DNA of 64,000 bases from Tenrec ecaudatus. Taxonomy: Eukaryota > Chordata > Mammalia > Afrosoricida > Tenrecidae. The notes beneath the pieces are model-generated. The model did not search any database and had not been told where the DNA came from. It was given only the letters and a program-made list of their open reading frames with translations. The position numbers and the translations under genes were made by a program. The first letter of the stretch is position 1; every line of letters starts with the position of its first letter. Positions 21,346-32,060 of this stretch are shown here, one piece after another. Location of the stretch: contig NC_134541.1 of the NCBI RefSeq assembly GCF_050624435.1, positions 105,458,805-105,522,804 of the forward strand, in the 5' to 3' direction.

Positions 21346-21399
21346 AGCAGAGTGGTCAGCATGTTACTTGGGTCAAACTAGGATCGGTCCGATTTCCCA

Positions 21400-21490
21400 A
21401 GGCGGCATGTGAGATAAGTGACTTGCCCCAAAGATTATGCGACCGTTGCTCATTAGAGCCCATGCTCACACTCTGACGCCTGCCTGTGAG
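21400..21490 (-). repeat. Possible MIR fragment
   Basis: gatttcccaaggcggcatgt, gtgacttgccccaaagatta and gagcccatgctcacactctg follow the order of the MIR core in antisense. Weak similarity. Confidence 0.3.
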
Positions 21491-21567
21491 GTTGGTGTTT
21501 CTCTTGTCCTTCCTCGAGTTGGCCCTCAACCCCTGGGAGAACTATGTTAGACACCCAGCCAAGACGC

Positions 21568-21716
21568 ATTGGCGGTTGCCATGCTGTCAGGATGCTGAAC
21601 GGATTTCAGCAGCGCTTCCTGACTCAGACAGACTGGGAAGGTCAGAGGGGCTATTGTTGGAAAAGCAACTCTGTGGATTACAATGGTCCAATCGCCTTGT
21701 TGCATGGGTCCCCAGA
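21568..21716 (+). mobile_element. RTE-derived composite element (short)
   Basis: Reads gatgctgaacggatttcagc, agcgcttcctgactcagaca, gactgggaaggtcagagggg, then gattacaatggtccaatcgc and ttgttgcatgggtcccc, where the RTE tail begins. Same family as 14800-15118. Confidence 0.6.
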
Positions 21717-22024
21717 TTCATTATACTGCCTTCTAATTAATTGGTGACTCATACAGCTTAGTTATTTGGATAGAAAAGTACCATATCCAATTCTCCTATC
21801 TTTTCTGTCATCCCAAAGAGGCCTGCAATTTGGGGGAGCCAGGTGACTATATCTGGTCAGTGAGCCGACCCACTGCTGTGGAATTGACCTTGTCTCACAG
21901 TAACTCTTCAGGACAGAGAAGTACTGCTCCATATGGCTGCTGAAGCTGTAAATATTAACAGAAGCAAACTGCTTCATCTCTCCCTGGTGGTGCACCAATG
22001 CTTAAGCTCTGTGAGACTCACCCC
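21717..22024. other. No recognisable feature
   Basis: Contains cttctaattaattgg near 21730. No gene or repeat assigned. Confidence 0.4.
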
Positions 22025-22232
22025 AAACCAATCTCACTGCCACTGGGTGGACGCTGACTCACAACACCACTATGGGACAAAGTAGAACTATCCTTGTGGA
22101 TTTCCAAGACTGTAACTCTTTATGGGAATATAAAGCCTCATCTTTTCTCCTGAGGAGTGACTGGTGGTTTTGAACTGGTGACCTCATGGTTAGCAGCTCA
22201 ATGCACAACCACTGCACCACCAGGGTTCCTGA
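22025..22232 (-). mobile_element. AfroSINE, full length
   Basis: Antisense from the tail (caatctcactgccactggg) through gactgtaactctttatggg and tggttttgaactggtgacct to the head (accactgcaccaccagggtt cc). Box B and box A regions are both recognisable. Confidence 0.85.
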
Positions 22233-22902
22233 TCCTTGAATGGAAAAGCACTCTACATTCCGAAAACATGAGAGCAGCCCTATGGCTCTCCCATCCCGGG
22301 TTCATACGTCCTCGGTAGTGAAGCTCCAAATTGGAAGTGCCTGGATCCTGAAACACCTCCTGGAACAGACCAACGGCCCAAGGATGTGAGCAGGAAAGTC
22401 ACTTGAAGTCCCAGACACATTGAGATTGATAGTTGGGATGCTAGCTCGCATAGGCCAGCCGCACTCATACAGTTCTTTAAATGTGAGAAATCAATTTCCC
22501 TGAAGAAACCCGAACTCTTTGCAAACGGTGTAACTGTAATCTCAGCACTGCTTTGGCTGAGGCTAATACATTCCACTGACAACTCTGTCTCTGAAAAACC
22601 TTGTCCCTGGCTCCCTCTGAAAAAGACTGTGGGTTAAGTGCATGCAACTGGGAGCAGCAATCTGAGTCATCTATCCATCCACTGAGCCGTCTTCTAGCCT
22701 GCTGCTCTTAGGGCGGGTCTCAGGTAGGTTCTGTTTGTAACGGGGATTCAATGAGAGAGCCTCAGACCTGGTTCCTGCCTTGAGCATGCTCTCAATCTGG
22801 TGCCAGAGACAAAGTGGTGTGGCAGTAAGGGAGCTGGGTAAGGAAATCACACATAATTTGTATTTGCTGTTTCTCCCATCTTTCATCTATAATTTTGACA
22901 CT
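22233..22902. other. No recognisable feature
   Basis: No gene or repeat assigned. A 100-residue minus-strand frame at 22280-22582 shows no domain. Confidence 0.4.
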
Positions 22903-23095
22903 GTGCGTGATGGCATATTGGCTGTGCATTGGGCATGGCCAGTAGTTCAACACCATCAGCTGCCCTGCAGGAGAAAGAAGAGGCTTTCTATTCCCATAAA
23001 GAGCTGCGCCATGCCTGAAACCCACAGGGGGACAGTTCTACCTTGTCCCCTTGGGTCACCATGAGTCGGAATCCACTTGATGGCAGGGAGTTTGG
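22903..23095 (+). mobile_element. AfroSINE
   Basis: Sense copy: gtagttcaacaccatcagct, ggagaaagaagaggctttct, gaaacccacagggggacagt, caccatgagtcggaatccac and ttgatggcagggagtttgg. The head is shortened. Confidence 0.8.
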
Positions 23096-23194
23096 ATGTG
23101 TGTGGCAGTGCGCATGCCACGGGTTAGTCTTCTACCTTTCACGAGAACACCAGCAGAACTATATTAGAGGAACATGGGGGGGGGTGTCATTGGG

Positions 23195-23445
23195 GGCTGT
23201 CCAGTACACCCTTGATTCACGGTAACCCCCAGAACAACAGAAGGCAACACTGTCCAGCCTGGACCACCCTCCTGATCCCTGGAGATGCTGTCATCCGTAG
23301 GGTCTTCCTTGGCGAATTTTCCTAGGTCCATTGCTCGGCTTTGCTCACAGTCCACCTTTGTCTAGAAGCCCCAGTAGAATCTGTACAGCATCTCAGCCAC
23401 ACACAAGTTGGCACTCGCTGCCTGGCTGTTCATGAGACGCAGAGG
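23195..23445 (-). mobile_element. RTE-derived composite element, near full length
   Basis: Antisense. It starts with RTE tail sequence (gggggctgtccagtacaccc, aacaacagaaggcaacactg) and continues through ggcgaattttcctaggtcca, tctagaagccccagtagaat, ctgtacagcatctcagccac into the RTE 5'-like end. With 14800-15118 it defines a repeatable 5'/3' fusion. Confidence 0.65.
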
Positions 23446-25569
23446 CTGCGAGACAGCCTGCAGGACAAGTGGGAATTCCACCACCAAACCGCCCCAGGCT
23501 CCTCTTAAGGGAGCATGGCCGCTCTCCGAGAAAGGTCTTGAGAATCCATCAAGGATGCCGCGGAATAAACCATCTGTTCTATCAAGGTGAGCAGTTAGCG
23601 GGGTCCTGGAAGAGTGGTCCTTGAAAGATGATCCGATTTCCCCAGGTACAGCTGGTCTCGTGTGAGATACCATTTGGATCAGGCCCAAAGGTAAATTCCC
23701 GTGGAAGTCAAGATGCCACGGCAAAGAGCAATCAGGAGTTTGCTGGGCGATGTGACAAAACAAGTTGAGATCCCCGTGGTTTTGCTGGGTGCTCCCGGTC
23801 CTCCGTGTTTTCCTTCTTGACTTCAAAGGCTGCTTTCATTCTGTGGCTTAATTCAGCCGCAGAGCTGAAAATCCTTAACAATCTCATTGTTTGTGAGACA
23901 GATGAAACGCAGCATATGGGAAAGGTGGAACTGTAGAACAAGTTCTTTTTTTAGGGGAAAAGAAATGCCTAAAACACTCAGTCATGTTTTAATGAGTAAA
24001 CTAGTTTAGACAGTAAATATTGTAAATTGCAGGATTTAAAAGAAGAAAAAAGGTGTGTGGCTGTCCCACTTTTCAAAGGAAGATGTTCAAAGGCAAGGTT
24101 TAGTTCATGTTTACTAACACACTCCTTCTTCCTCCAGGGAGGGGGCTAGTCACTACTCCCCAGTCTTCCTGCAGTTAAATTTGGCCGTGTGACTGCCTCT
24201 GGCCAATGGAGTGGGGTGGAAGTGTGTCTGGTGTCCATATTAGACCACAAATAACACCAACATGTGATCCTCCTAAATAACGCCCCAAACATGTGATCCT
24301 CCCTGCCTTGGTAGCTATGATGGCAGAGCCAGCATTGGAAGGAACCTGGGCCATTGGTTTCTTAGGAACACTCTGGCTTGGGAGGGTGTCAGCAAAGAGC
24401 TGGTACACTGTAAGTGAAACTTCTCCTCATTCCATCGCCTCTCCTGATGATGTCAAAGAGAGATACAGAAGACTAGACATCGACCTAAGGGTTACCTTTG
24501 GGCTTGGAAGTTCCAAATGGTAGAAAAAAGGAGCTGTCCCTGGAGACCTCATTTCTGATGCTCATTCATGGACACAAACAGCCCCCTCTTTACGTAAGCA
24601 TTTGAGCTCTTGAGATTCTCAGACCACAATGAATACCAGCTTCCATGTGGACAAAGCTACCAAGACAAAGAAAACATGTAGAGATGATTCTGAGTGCCTG
24701 GGTTATCTAAGTGACAGGCTGTAGTGCCTTGCTGGCAACATGGCAGGGCATGAAAGAGGACACCTGACTGGCTACCTGTTAGAAACATGAGTCACAGTGT
24801 TCTGTCTCCCCTTGCCTTCCTATCCCAAAGAAACACAACAAAAACAACAACAACAGAAAGGTCAGCAGAGTTCTCTCAAGAACAGATTCCCTTCTCACTG
24901 GTCTCCCTTGTTTGCTGGGGCATTTCTTCAACAAGTGGTCACTCAGGACTAGCTGGTGCTAGCCTGCCCTTGACCACCCCTCAAGAGCATGCTTTCCAAT
25001 GACTGCTAACTCAGCTCAACGCTTGATGGCCCTTTGTGTGTTAGAGAAGAAGCACGTTACTCATATGGGTACATTTTATGACAGTCTATTATAGAGCTAA
25101 ATGGTGACCTCTGGGGACGGGGTGAGGGGAATTCCATTCCAGGTTTGAAGGATGTCCAAGGGTCGCAGTCTTTGGGGTTCCCCACTCTCCAACAGTCTAA
25201 GGAAGACTATTTTTTTGATGATTCTGAATTTTGTTCCACATCTTTCTCCCCCACTCCAGGGCCTTCTACTGAGATCCCAAACACAGAGGAAGTCCCTCGT
25301 GGTAGCTGGGCACTCTCTAGTTCCTTCAAGTGTCAGGGTAATGGAGGTTGAGATTTGCACGGTCTATTCATCCTTCAAACCCAATGGGCCGCAAGCCTTT
25401 CATTCTTCACTCTTCTTTGCAGGGTATCCCCCCCCCCCCAGGGTCTACACTGGCCGACTTCTCAGAAGGCTGCCTTCTGGGGCACCACAGGCTGTATTCC
25501 AATTGCCAGCCTTTGATGACTCTGCTCCTTAAGTCTTCTCACAAAAGCCAAAGCGATTTCATGACAGCA
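23446..25569. other. Repeat-poor stretch, no gene seen
   Basis: About 2.1 kb. A 16-base sequence (aacatgtgatcctcc type) occurs twice at 24258 and 24287. A (CAA)-rich patch lies at 24836-24855 and a 12-base C-run at 25428-25439. Frames up to 154 residues overlap on both strands and show no domain. Confidence 0.4.
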
Positions 25570-25915
25570 TCTACTGAGTCATGCCTCTTCCCCTCTGCTC
25601 ACCTCCAGTGGTCTCCCATAGCACTTAGGACAGCATCTGAATGCTCTCTTACCTCCCAAAGGTGACTTCTCCTGCCATGTCTCATCCCAGTGGTCTTATG
25701 TCAACTTGTGGGGCTCCTCGAGCTCTTTTCTTTCTCCTCGGTGCCAGTAGCTTCCTCTGCCTGGACATCGCCTCTCCCCATTCACTTCCTATCTAATCTC
25801 ATAATCAACATAGAGATCAGTCCTTCAGAGAGCCCCCCCTGAAGCCTCAGTGGACACTAGGTCTTTCTGTTAGGCTGTTTCCGAGCATCTGATGCTTATC
25901 ACGATGTCCTTCTAC
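25570..25915 (+). repeat. Probable L2 LINE 3' fragment
   Basis: Follows the order of L2: tgcctcttcccctctgctca, gcttcctctgcctggacatc, gcctctccccattcacttcc, gagagccccccctgaagcct. Ancient and diverged. Confidence 0.45.
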
Positions 25916-25934
25916 ATCAAATGTTCACTGGACA

Positions 25935-26128
25935 CCTGCTCAGTCCAGAGGCTGATGCAGCAACATAACCAAGTCAACCCTAGAGGACAGAGGCAAACCG
26001 TCCCTTGGGGTTTCTGACACTTTTCGTCTTGATGGGAGCAGGCAAACTCATTGTTTTCCTGTGGAGTGGCTTGTGGGTTCACACCACTGACCTTGTGGTT
26101 ACCAGCTCGGTGCACAATGGAGGCAAAA
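25935..26128 (-). mobile_element. AfroSINE (diverged)
   Basis: Contains cgtcccttggggtttctgac, tggagtggcttgtgggttca, ccactgaccttgtggttacc and agctcggtgcacaatgg. Confidence 0.6.
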
Positions 26129-26207
26129 TTCCTGCTATTCCAGGGTCACTGTCCCACAGGGAGACAGGCAACATGTTAGGAATCAAATGAGTGAATTGGC
26201 ATTTGTA

Positions 26208-26443
26208 AGGAGGCCTGGTGGCACTGCAGAGAAAGCATCAGGCTGCTAGCTCCAAGGTTGATGGTTCAAACCCACCAGCTGCTCCTCGGGAAAGACAAGG
26301 CTATCTGCTGACCAGTAGCTCGAACCCACCAACTGTTCTGTGGGGCAGCTTCACAGAACATGGAACCCCATGAGGAAGCTCTTTGCTGCCCTACTAGGTT
26401 GCTATGAGTCAGAATTGACTCAATGGCCATTGGGGTTTGGGTT
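26208..26443 (+). mobile_element. AfroSINE with internal duplication
   Basis: Starts ggcctggtggcactgcagag. The box B segment occurs twice, as ggttcaaacccaccagctgc (26263) and gctcgaacccaccaactgtt (about 26318), so roughly 55 bases are duplicated. The tail reads gttgctatgagtcagaattg then actcaatggccattggggtt. Confidence 0.75.
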
Positions 26444-27207
26444 TCAATTCACCCCCACCCCCACCCCCCGTGGTGATTCTATTGGAGCAGTATGAGATAA
26501 CCAAGATGGTGATTCTCAAGATGGCACGCTGGGATTTCAGTGGATTTGTGTGGTTATCGATCTAACGCAAAGGGGTGCATTCCAATACAGTGCAATGGAA
26601 TGACAAGATCACAGAGCGTTTCCACGTCTGCAGCTCTCGTATACGTTCCACCAAACGAAGGAAAGGTGCTCAGGGAGGAAAACCCACTTTGAACCTCACT
26701 CCAGAAGGTCAACTGCAACCAAGGGCTTGAGTCAAGTGGAGACTCTTCATTGTCGGAAGTGGTGGAAACGGAGACCAGAGGCACTAGAGAGTGTAGCCCA
26801 GGGACACAACAGAGCAGTGCCAAAATGATGGGGTACCTTCTCCACATCCTCCCCAAATGATGAGATTATGAGACAGAGCAAGAGGCAGGCTTCCTGGTCC
26901 ACAGAGGCAAAGAGCAGTGGACCACATAGCTATGCAGCTGAGGACCAGAGAGGGACTGGGTTGCTGGCTGAGGAGGGGTGGTGGTGTGGACCAATGGATT
27001 GTAGTAACCTGTTAACTTCTATAACGGATCCCTTTAATCGTGAAGTATTGCCCGTGAGATCTGCATGGCCACTGCAATGAAGTCAAGTGCAGTGGGAAGG
27101 ATGGTGGGGACTGGAGAGAGCGAAGGTGTGTCTGACTTTTGCTTGTGGCAGTAAGAAAGCTAGAGGAAGTCAGATATGCACCACCCAACCTCATGCCATT
27201 TGCTGCA
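26444..27207. other. No recognisable feature
   Basis: A C-rich run at 26452-26469. The rest looks single-copy without a supportable gene. Confidence 0.4.
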
Positions 27208-27249
27208 CGTGTGTGTGCACCCATGCGCGCGCACGCACACACACACACG
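27208..27249. repeat. (GT)n/(GC)n/(CA)n microsatellite
   Basis: Alternating purine-pyrimidine sequence: gtgtgtgtgcac, gcgcgcgcac, then (CA)n. Confidence 0.85.
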
Positions 27250-29009
27250 GAAGCACAATTACAGATGGAGAGATAGACCCTTTCCAGTCATGGAAAAAGG
27301 TCGAGAGAGGAACGTATGTTTAATTGGCAAAGCAATTACTGCGGTGTGCTCACGAGAGTGGGAAGAAAGAGAGGAAGTGGGGTCGTCACAAACTTGGAGA
27401 TGTCCGCTTCCATCTGCGTCCGCTGCAGACACCCAATCTCCTAGACCCTGGGACATCTCCACCAAGGGAGAGGCATGCAATTAGTCAGCCTCTCCTGCTA
27501 ATACCCGGCAGGTCTTGTGTTTCACTTCGGGTCAACCAACTGCTGGGCTCTGGCACCATTTTCATCGCAAATATGAGTAATACAAACCCTTTAGTCACCA
27601 TTAAGTAGCAGTCTGGGAAAACCATCCACTTCCAATAATCCATTTCGCTCATTTAGAACACTCTGAAACCACATAATGAATAAGCCTGTCGCCAGCCCCC
27701 TGGTAATGACACATGACATATGCCTGCAATTGCTCTTTTCAAGATCACCCCCCTGGGTGGGCCCCTTGGAAGCATCTCCTTATTTATGCAGCCGGGCTTC
27801 TCATGCACAAACACAGGGCGTCTGTTTGGGGAGATGAATCCAGGAGCGAAGTTGAGCCCCTGGTTTTGAAGCCATCAGAAGGAGGAGAAAAAGTTTTCTC
27901 CTCGCCTAATAAAGAGCACTGAGTTCTGTCTGCCGAGGGTTGATTAATATGCAATTATATTCTTAAGTGCAGGCTGTCAATTATTCCAAAGTGCCTTATT
28001 TAATTAGCGACACCATTCAGCATATTCCCATTAGCGACATCTTCTTGGTTTTACAACCCACAGTGTCATCGGACCCCCTTTAAGGAAACCGGAGCTCTTT
28101 CTGGAAGGCAGTCTTTGCTTTCCTGAGTCCTCCGACTACAAAGCAATGCTCCCTCAGCTTTCACAGCCGGGGATGATCAGAAAAATAAAAATAAAAATCT
28201 CCCATTTTCCAGGTCTCCCCCCAACCCTCCTCCTCCTCCTGCCCCTTCTTCCCCAAGACGTGGAAATGGAATGCAAACATTGCCCAAAGAATCAGTTCTC
28301 AAATCCAGGAGATAAATGGAGGAGGGGCGAGCAAACGATGAATAATGGAACCAGATTCCAAGTATTCATCTTTGCATCGAGGAATCTGTGAGAGGGCACC
28401 CCCCACAGCCCTGAGACTGGGTGGAAAATAAGTCCCACTAATTACTGAGCTACATTCAACAGCCACCTTGAGGCTTTAGGTATAAGGATCAGAACAGGTT
28501 ATCGCATGTATTTGAGAATGATCATAGGGTAGGCTAACAAAACATAGATAATATGCATTTGGTTAGAGGGTTTGCCAGGGTGTAATTACCTGGTTAAGTG
28601 TGCTCCTGAGTATTTATAATTCATGTGTAGATAATAGAAAGAGGAGGAGGGAGCTTAGTAAAACCAGGAGAATGTGTGCCATTCCATATGACACCGAGAA
28701 ACAATGGATCCAAGAGGAGAAGGAGGCTTCCAAGCGCGTCCTCCCACTTCGGACCATTACACTTGACTGATGGAGAAGGGAGTACAAACAGAGCCGGCGT
28801 TTCAGGTAAGACTAAGCCACGCTGGCTCTTCTCTCATGCCCCTCCCTTCAATTAGGCTGATGAAGTTATAATGAACGATGCGACATGCAAGTCAAATGAA
28901 CTTTAATGAGCGTGGACCATTAAGGATGTATTCAGCTCCACCTGGAGGTTGAGATGGAAAGGAATGGAGCCAGAGGACAAAGAGTGAGATGATGTAAGAA
29001 AGGGCATAA
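27250..29009. other. Repeat-free block; candidate developmental enhancer region
   Basis: About 1.7 kb without a repeat family that I recognise. Dense AT-core motifs: gattaatatgcaattatat at 27942-27960, tatttaattagcga at 27996-28009, gtgtaattacctgg at 28580-28593 and gaactttaatgagcg at 28899. The clustering of homeodomain-type (TAATTA) and octamer-like (ATGCAAT) words fits regulatory DNA. No exon or promoter is evident. Confidence 0.45.
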
Positions 29010-29206
29010 ATAGTTAATAAGGAAGACAAAACCCAATTAATATCTCTGAATTAGGGTGCTGGTGAAGAATACCATCTATTCTGGGGATGGCCAAGAGAGC
29101 AAACACATCTGTCTTTGAAGAAGTCCAATCAGAATTCCCCTTAGAAGCGAGGATGGTCAGATTTTATCTCATGTCCTTTGGACATGCTGTGAGAAGGGAC
29201 CCAATC
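29010..29206 (+). mobile_element. RTE 3' region, part 1 (split by AfroSINE)
   Basis: tctgaattagggtgctggtg, aagaataccatctattctgg, ccttagaagcgaggatggtc, tttggacatgctgtgagaag. Continues at 29408. Confidence 0.8.
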
Positions 29207-29407
29207 AAAGAACCAAACTCACTGCCATCAAGTTGATTCTGACTCACAGCAACCCCGAAGGACAGGGTAGACCTGTTTCTGTGGGTTTCAGAGACTGCAA
29301 CTCTTTATGGAAGTAGAAAGCCAAGTCTCTCTCCAGGCGGTGGTTTCCAGCTGCTTACTGTGTGATTAGCAGCCCAATTTGTAACCACTATGCCATCAGA
29401 GTTCCTT
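29207..29407 (-). mobile_element. AfroSINE nested in RTE, full length
   Basis: Antisense: aaccaaactcactgccatca, gactgcaactctttatggaa, tgatttagcagccc-like head block and gccatcagagttcc. The RTE sequence on the left (gggacccaatcaaag) and on the right (gggatgagcccattgaaaa) represents the same RTE site, so a target duplication of about 15 bases is likely. Confidence 0.85.
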
Positions 29408-29612
29408 CAGAGGGATGAGCCCATTGAAAAATGGCATCATGCTTGGTCAAGTAGAGGGTTCATGAAAAAGGGATGAGATGGATTGGCATGGTGGCTGCAA
29501 AATGGGCTCCGCTCAGCAATGACTGCGAAGGAAGCTCAAGACTGGGCAGTGTTCCGATCTGTTGTACATAGATAAGGCCACTAGGAGTTGGAACTAATGC
29601 AACACCACCAAA
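29408..29612 (+). mobile_element. RTE 3' region, part 2
   Basis: Resumes with ggcatcatgcttggtcaagt, agatggattggcatggtggc, agactgggcagtgttccgat, ending gttggaactaatgcaacacc. Confidence 0.8.
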
Positions 29613-30162
29613 GAACATGATGCCTACATGTGGGGCTTTGATAAGAGGCTGTAAGTACATTAAACGTCCAAGGATGCACAGCGCCCTGCCCTACAAGTTC
29701 TACCCAGATGCCTAAGGGTCACCTTGAGCAGGAGGTAAAGAGCTACTATCCTCATGACGCTTGTCTGTGACCTGGGTATTCTGCAGGCTCAATATTGTTC
29801 TACCTTGATGACCTTCTTGGCCTTGAACCTCACACCACAGGACTCCCTCCTTGCTTACCTAGCACTCTAGCAAGACGGGAGAACCATCATGGTACGCAGG
29901 GCCCCAGCCTCAGCACTGTTCATTCTTGGATCACCTCACTCCTTGGTCCTCTTTTGGAGCATACTTGGCTCCACCCACCCAAAGCCACTAGAATGCTCCC
30001 TCCCAGATGGCAATGAAAGAGCTTCTCGGATATCCCCACGAGTCCCCAGGAGGGAAAAACTGCTTTGTTTTAGAGACCATGGATGGTCAGGTCCTGATTC
30101 TTTTTCTAGAGTTTTCCTCCTTGAGCTGTTGAGGCGTTTCCCCCCCCCCCATCTTTTTGTTT
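29613..30162. other. No recognisable feature; C-run
   Basis: A C-run of 11 at 30140-30150. No gene supported. Confidence 0.4.
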
Positions 30163-30284
30163 ATTGTTGTTGTTAACTAAACTCTCTGCCATGGAGTTGA
30201 TGCCTACTCATGCCAACTCTGTAGGACAGAGTAGAGCAGACTGTGGATCTCAGCGACGGTAACTCTACAGAAGTAGAAAGCCCT
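30163..30284 (-). mobile_element. AfroSINE, tail half
   Basis: Starts ttgttgttgttaactaaact, ctctgccatggagttgatgc, ggacagagtagagcagactg and ends agaagtagaaagccc. The head is replaced directly by an RTE tail. Confidence 0.65.
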
Positions 30285-30790
30285 CCCTAGGTGCCATCCA
30301 GCCCATTCCGACCCACAGAGGCTGTGTATAACAGAACCAAACCCCACCCAGTCCCGCTCCAACCTTACCATTGTTCTCAGGGTGGAGACCATTGTTGGAG
30401 CCACTGTGCCAATCTATCCTGCTGAGGGTCTTGCTGTTCTCTGCTTCCCCTCCAGGGACTGGTCTCTCCAGATAACATGTCCAAAGTACATGTGAGGAAG
30501 TTTTGCCATCCTTGTATCTAAGGAGCATTCTGGCTGGACTTCTTCCGTTTGGCAGTCCTTGGTACTTACAATACTCTTCATCAGGACCATCGTTCTAAGG
30601 CTTGGATGCTTCTTCAGTTTTCCTTATTCGATGCCCAACTGTCACAGACACACGAGGTGACTGAAGATACCATGGCTTGGGTTAGCCACACCTTAGTCCT
30701 CAAGGTAACACATTTGCCTTTCAACACTTCTAAAGAGGTCCTATGTAGCACATTTACCCAATGAAATGCTTCATTTGATCTCTTGACTGC
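30285..30790 (-). mobile_element. RTE 3' end
   Basis: ccctaggtgccatccagccc, ctgtgccaatctatcctgct, gggactggtctctccagata, cttaggagcattctgg-like block, cctcaaggtaacacatttgc, ctaaagaggtcctatgtagc. A long, well-ordered copy in reverse, broken by stops. Confidence 0.85.
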
Positions 30791-31285
30791 TGCGTCCAGG
30801 AACACTGATCATGGCTGTTAGTTATTAACGCTCACGTATAGATGGGAAAAGGGCAAAACACTGGAAGGTGCGCTTCCTCAACTTTAATCCCAAGAACCAA
30901 CCCCTAACCCCAGTGAGCTGTGTGTCATGTTAGACTTTCCTGGGTGTATGCATTTCAGAACGTCACCAGCTGTTATGTTCTGGGTCCTCTGTTTTCGGTG
31001 AACCCAGGCACAATGACTACAGCGGTGTACTTTCTGATCCTGTGCCATCCTCTGACTGGTTGTGGATGGAACTATTGTAAAGCAGATGCAGGTGTCCACG
31101 ACCATTAGATGGTGTGGACACTGACAGGGAATTGAGCTTGGTGGCTCATGGAAAGTGACAAATCTCTCTCTCGACACATTTGTGTCTATATACTCCTTTA
31201 GAAGATACCTTCACACTCTTCATATAAATGTGAGGGAAAAAAGTATTCCTTGGACACATATTTGCTCACATCTTTCCACAAGACT
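30791..31285. other. No recognisable feature
   Basis: No gene or repeat assigned. Confidence 0.4.
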
Positions 31286-31490
31286 ACCTAAGCCTTGGTG
31301 GCTTACCGGGTTATTCACAGAACCGCTAACCATGAGATTGGCAGTTCAAACCCACTAAGGGCTCCTTGGAAGAAAGGTGAGGCTGTCTACTCCTGTGCAA
31401 ATTTAGTCTGGAAATTCAAAGGGGCAGTTCTTCTCTGTCGTATAGGGTCAATATGAGTTGGCATTGACTAGATGGCAGTGAGTTTAACCT
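31286..31490 (+). mobile_element. AfroSINE
   Basis: agccttggtggcttaccggg, ttggcagttcaaacccacta, gaggctgtctactcctgtgc, gggtcaatatgagttggcat, tagatggcagtgagtttaac. Full length, sense. Confidence 0.8.
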
Positions 31491-31566
31491 TTCTTCATGG
31501 TCAAATAGTTGCCCGTTGTTGAATGGACAACATAGAGTGAATTTTTGGAGAGACTTTGAACTTCAT

Positions 31567-31797
31567 GAGAGCCCTCGTGGTATAGTGGTGACGTGTCTGG
31601 ATCCTACCTGTAAGGTCAGCAGCTCACTAGCACTGTGGTTCCATGGGAGAAAGTCAGAGCTTTCAACTCCCATCCAGAGTTACAGTCTTGGCGACTCGCC
31701 GGAACAGTTGAACCCTGTCCGGTACGATTGCTGTGGATTCGCATTAATGACCGGCCTCGACTTGATGGCAGTGAGTTTGTGTTTTTGTTTCATTTTG
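31567..31797 (+). mobile_element. AfroSINE, full length
   Basis: gagccctcgtggtatagtgg, taaggtcagcagctcactag, gttccatgggagaaagtcag, gagttacagtcttggcgact, tcgacttgatggcagtgagt followed by a T/G-rich tail. Second of three same-strand copies in 0.8 kb. Confidence 0.8.
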
Positions 31798-31965
31798 TTT
31801 TGTGTTAGCTTCTTCTCCCTCTCAGGGGTTTCAAAACATTTATGGAGAAATGTCATTATCTCTTAATTCCAGTTGCCACAAACTTTTTAAAGCTCCCTGA
31901 CGTGTACATACCTGTGTATGTATCGCCATGTATATTCATATACGTGTATGTGTGCATATAAAATG

Positions 31966-32060
31966 CAGAGGTTCTGGTGGGCCACTCTTTAAGTGCTTGA
32001 CTGAGAACCAAAACCTTGCTGGTTTGAAGGCACGCAGTGGTGCAGTGATGCCAAGTCTTG
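31966..32060 (+). mobile_element. AfroSINE, head fragment
   Basis: gaggttctggtgggccactc, tttaagtgcttgactgagaa, ccttgctggtttgaaggcac. Preceded by a TATG/GTAT-rich stretch at 31900-31960. Confidence 0.4.

Noticed and set aside
23362..23826. 154-residue minus-strand open frame
   Set aside because: It starts in single-copy DNA and ends in the RTE-derived composite element, with no coherent protein.
24258..24303. Short direct repeat as a possible CRISPR or regulatory array
   Set aside because: Only two copies, in vertebrate DNA. A local duplication is sufficient.
27500..28930. Hidden protein-coding exons in the AT-rich block
   Set aside because: Frames are short, AT-rich and without splice-flanked codon bias. 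Regulatory DNA is the better reading.
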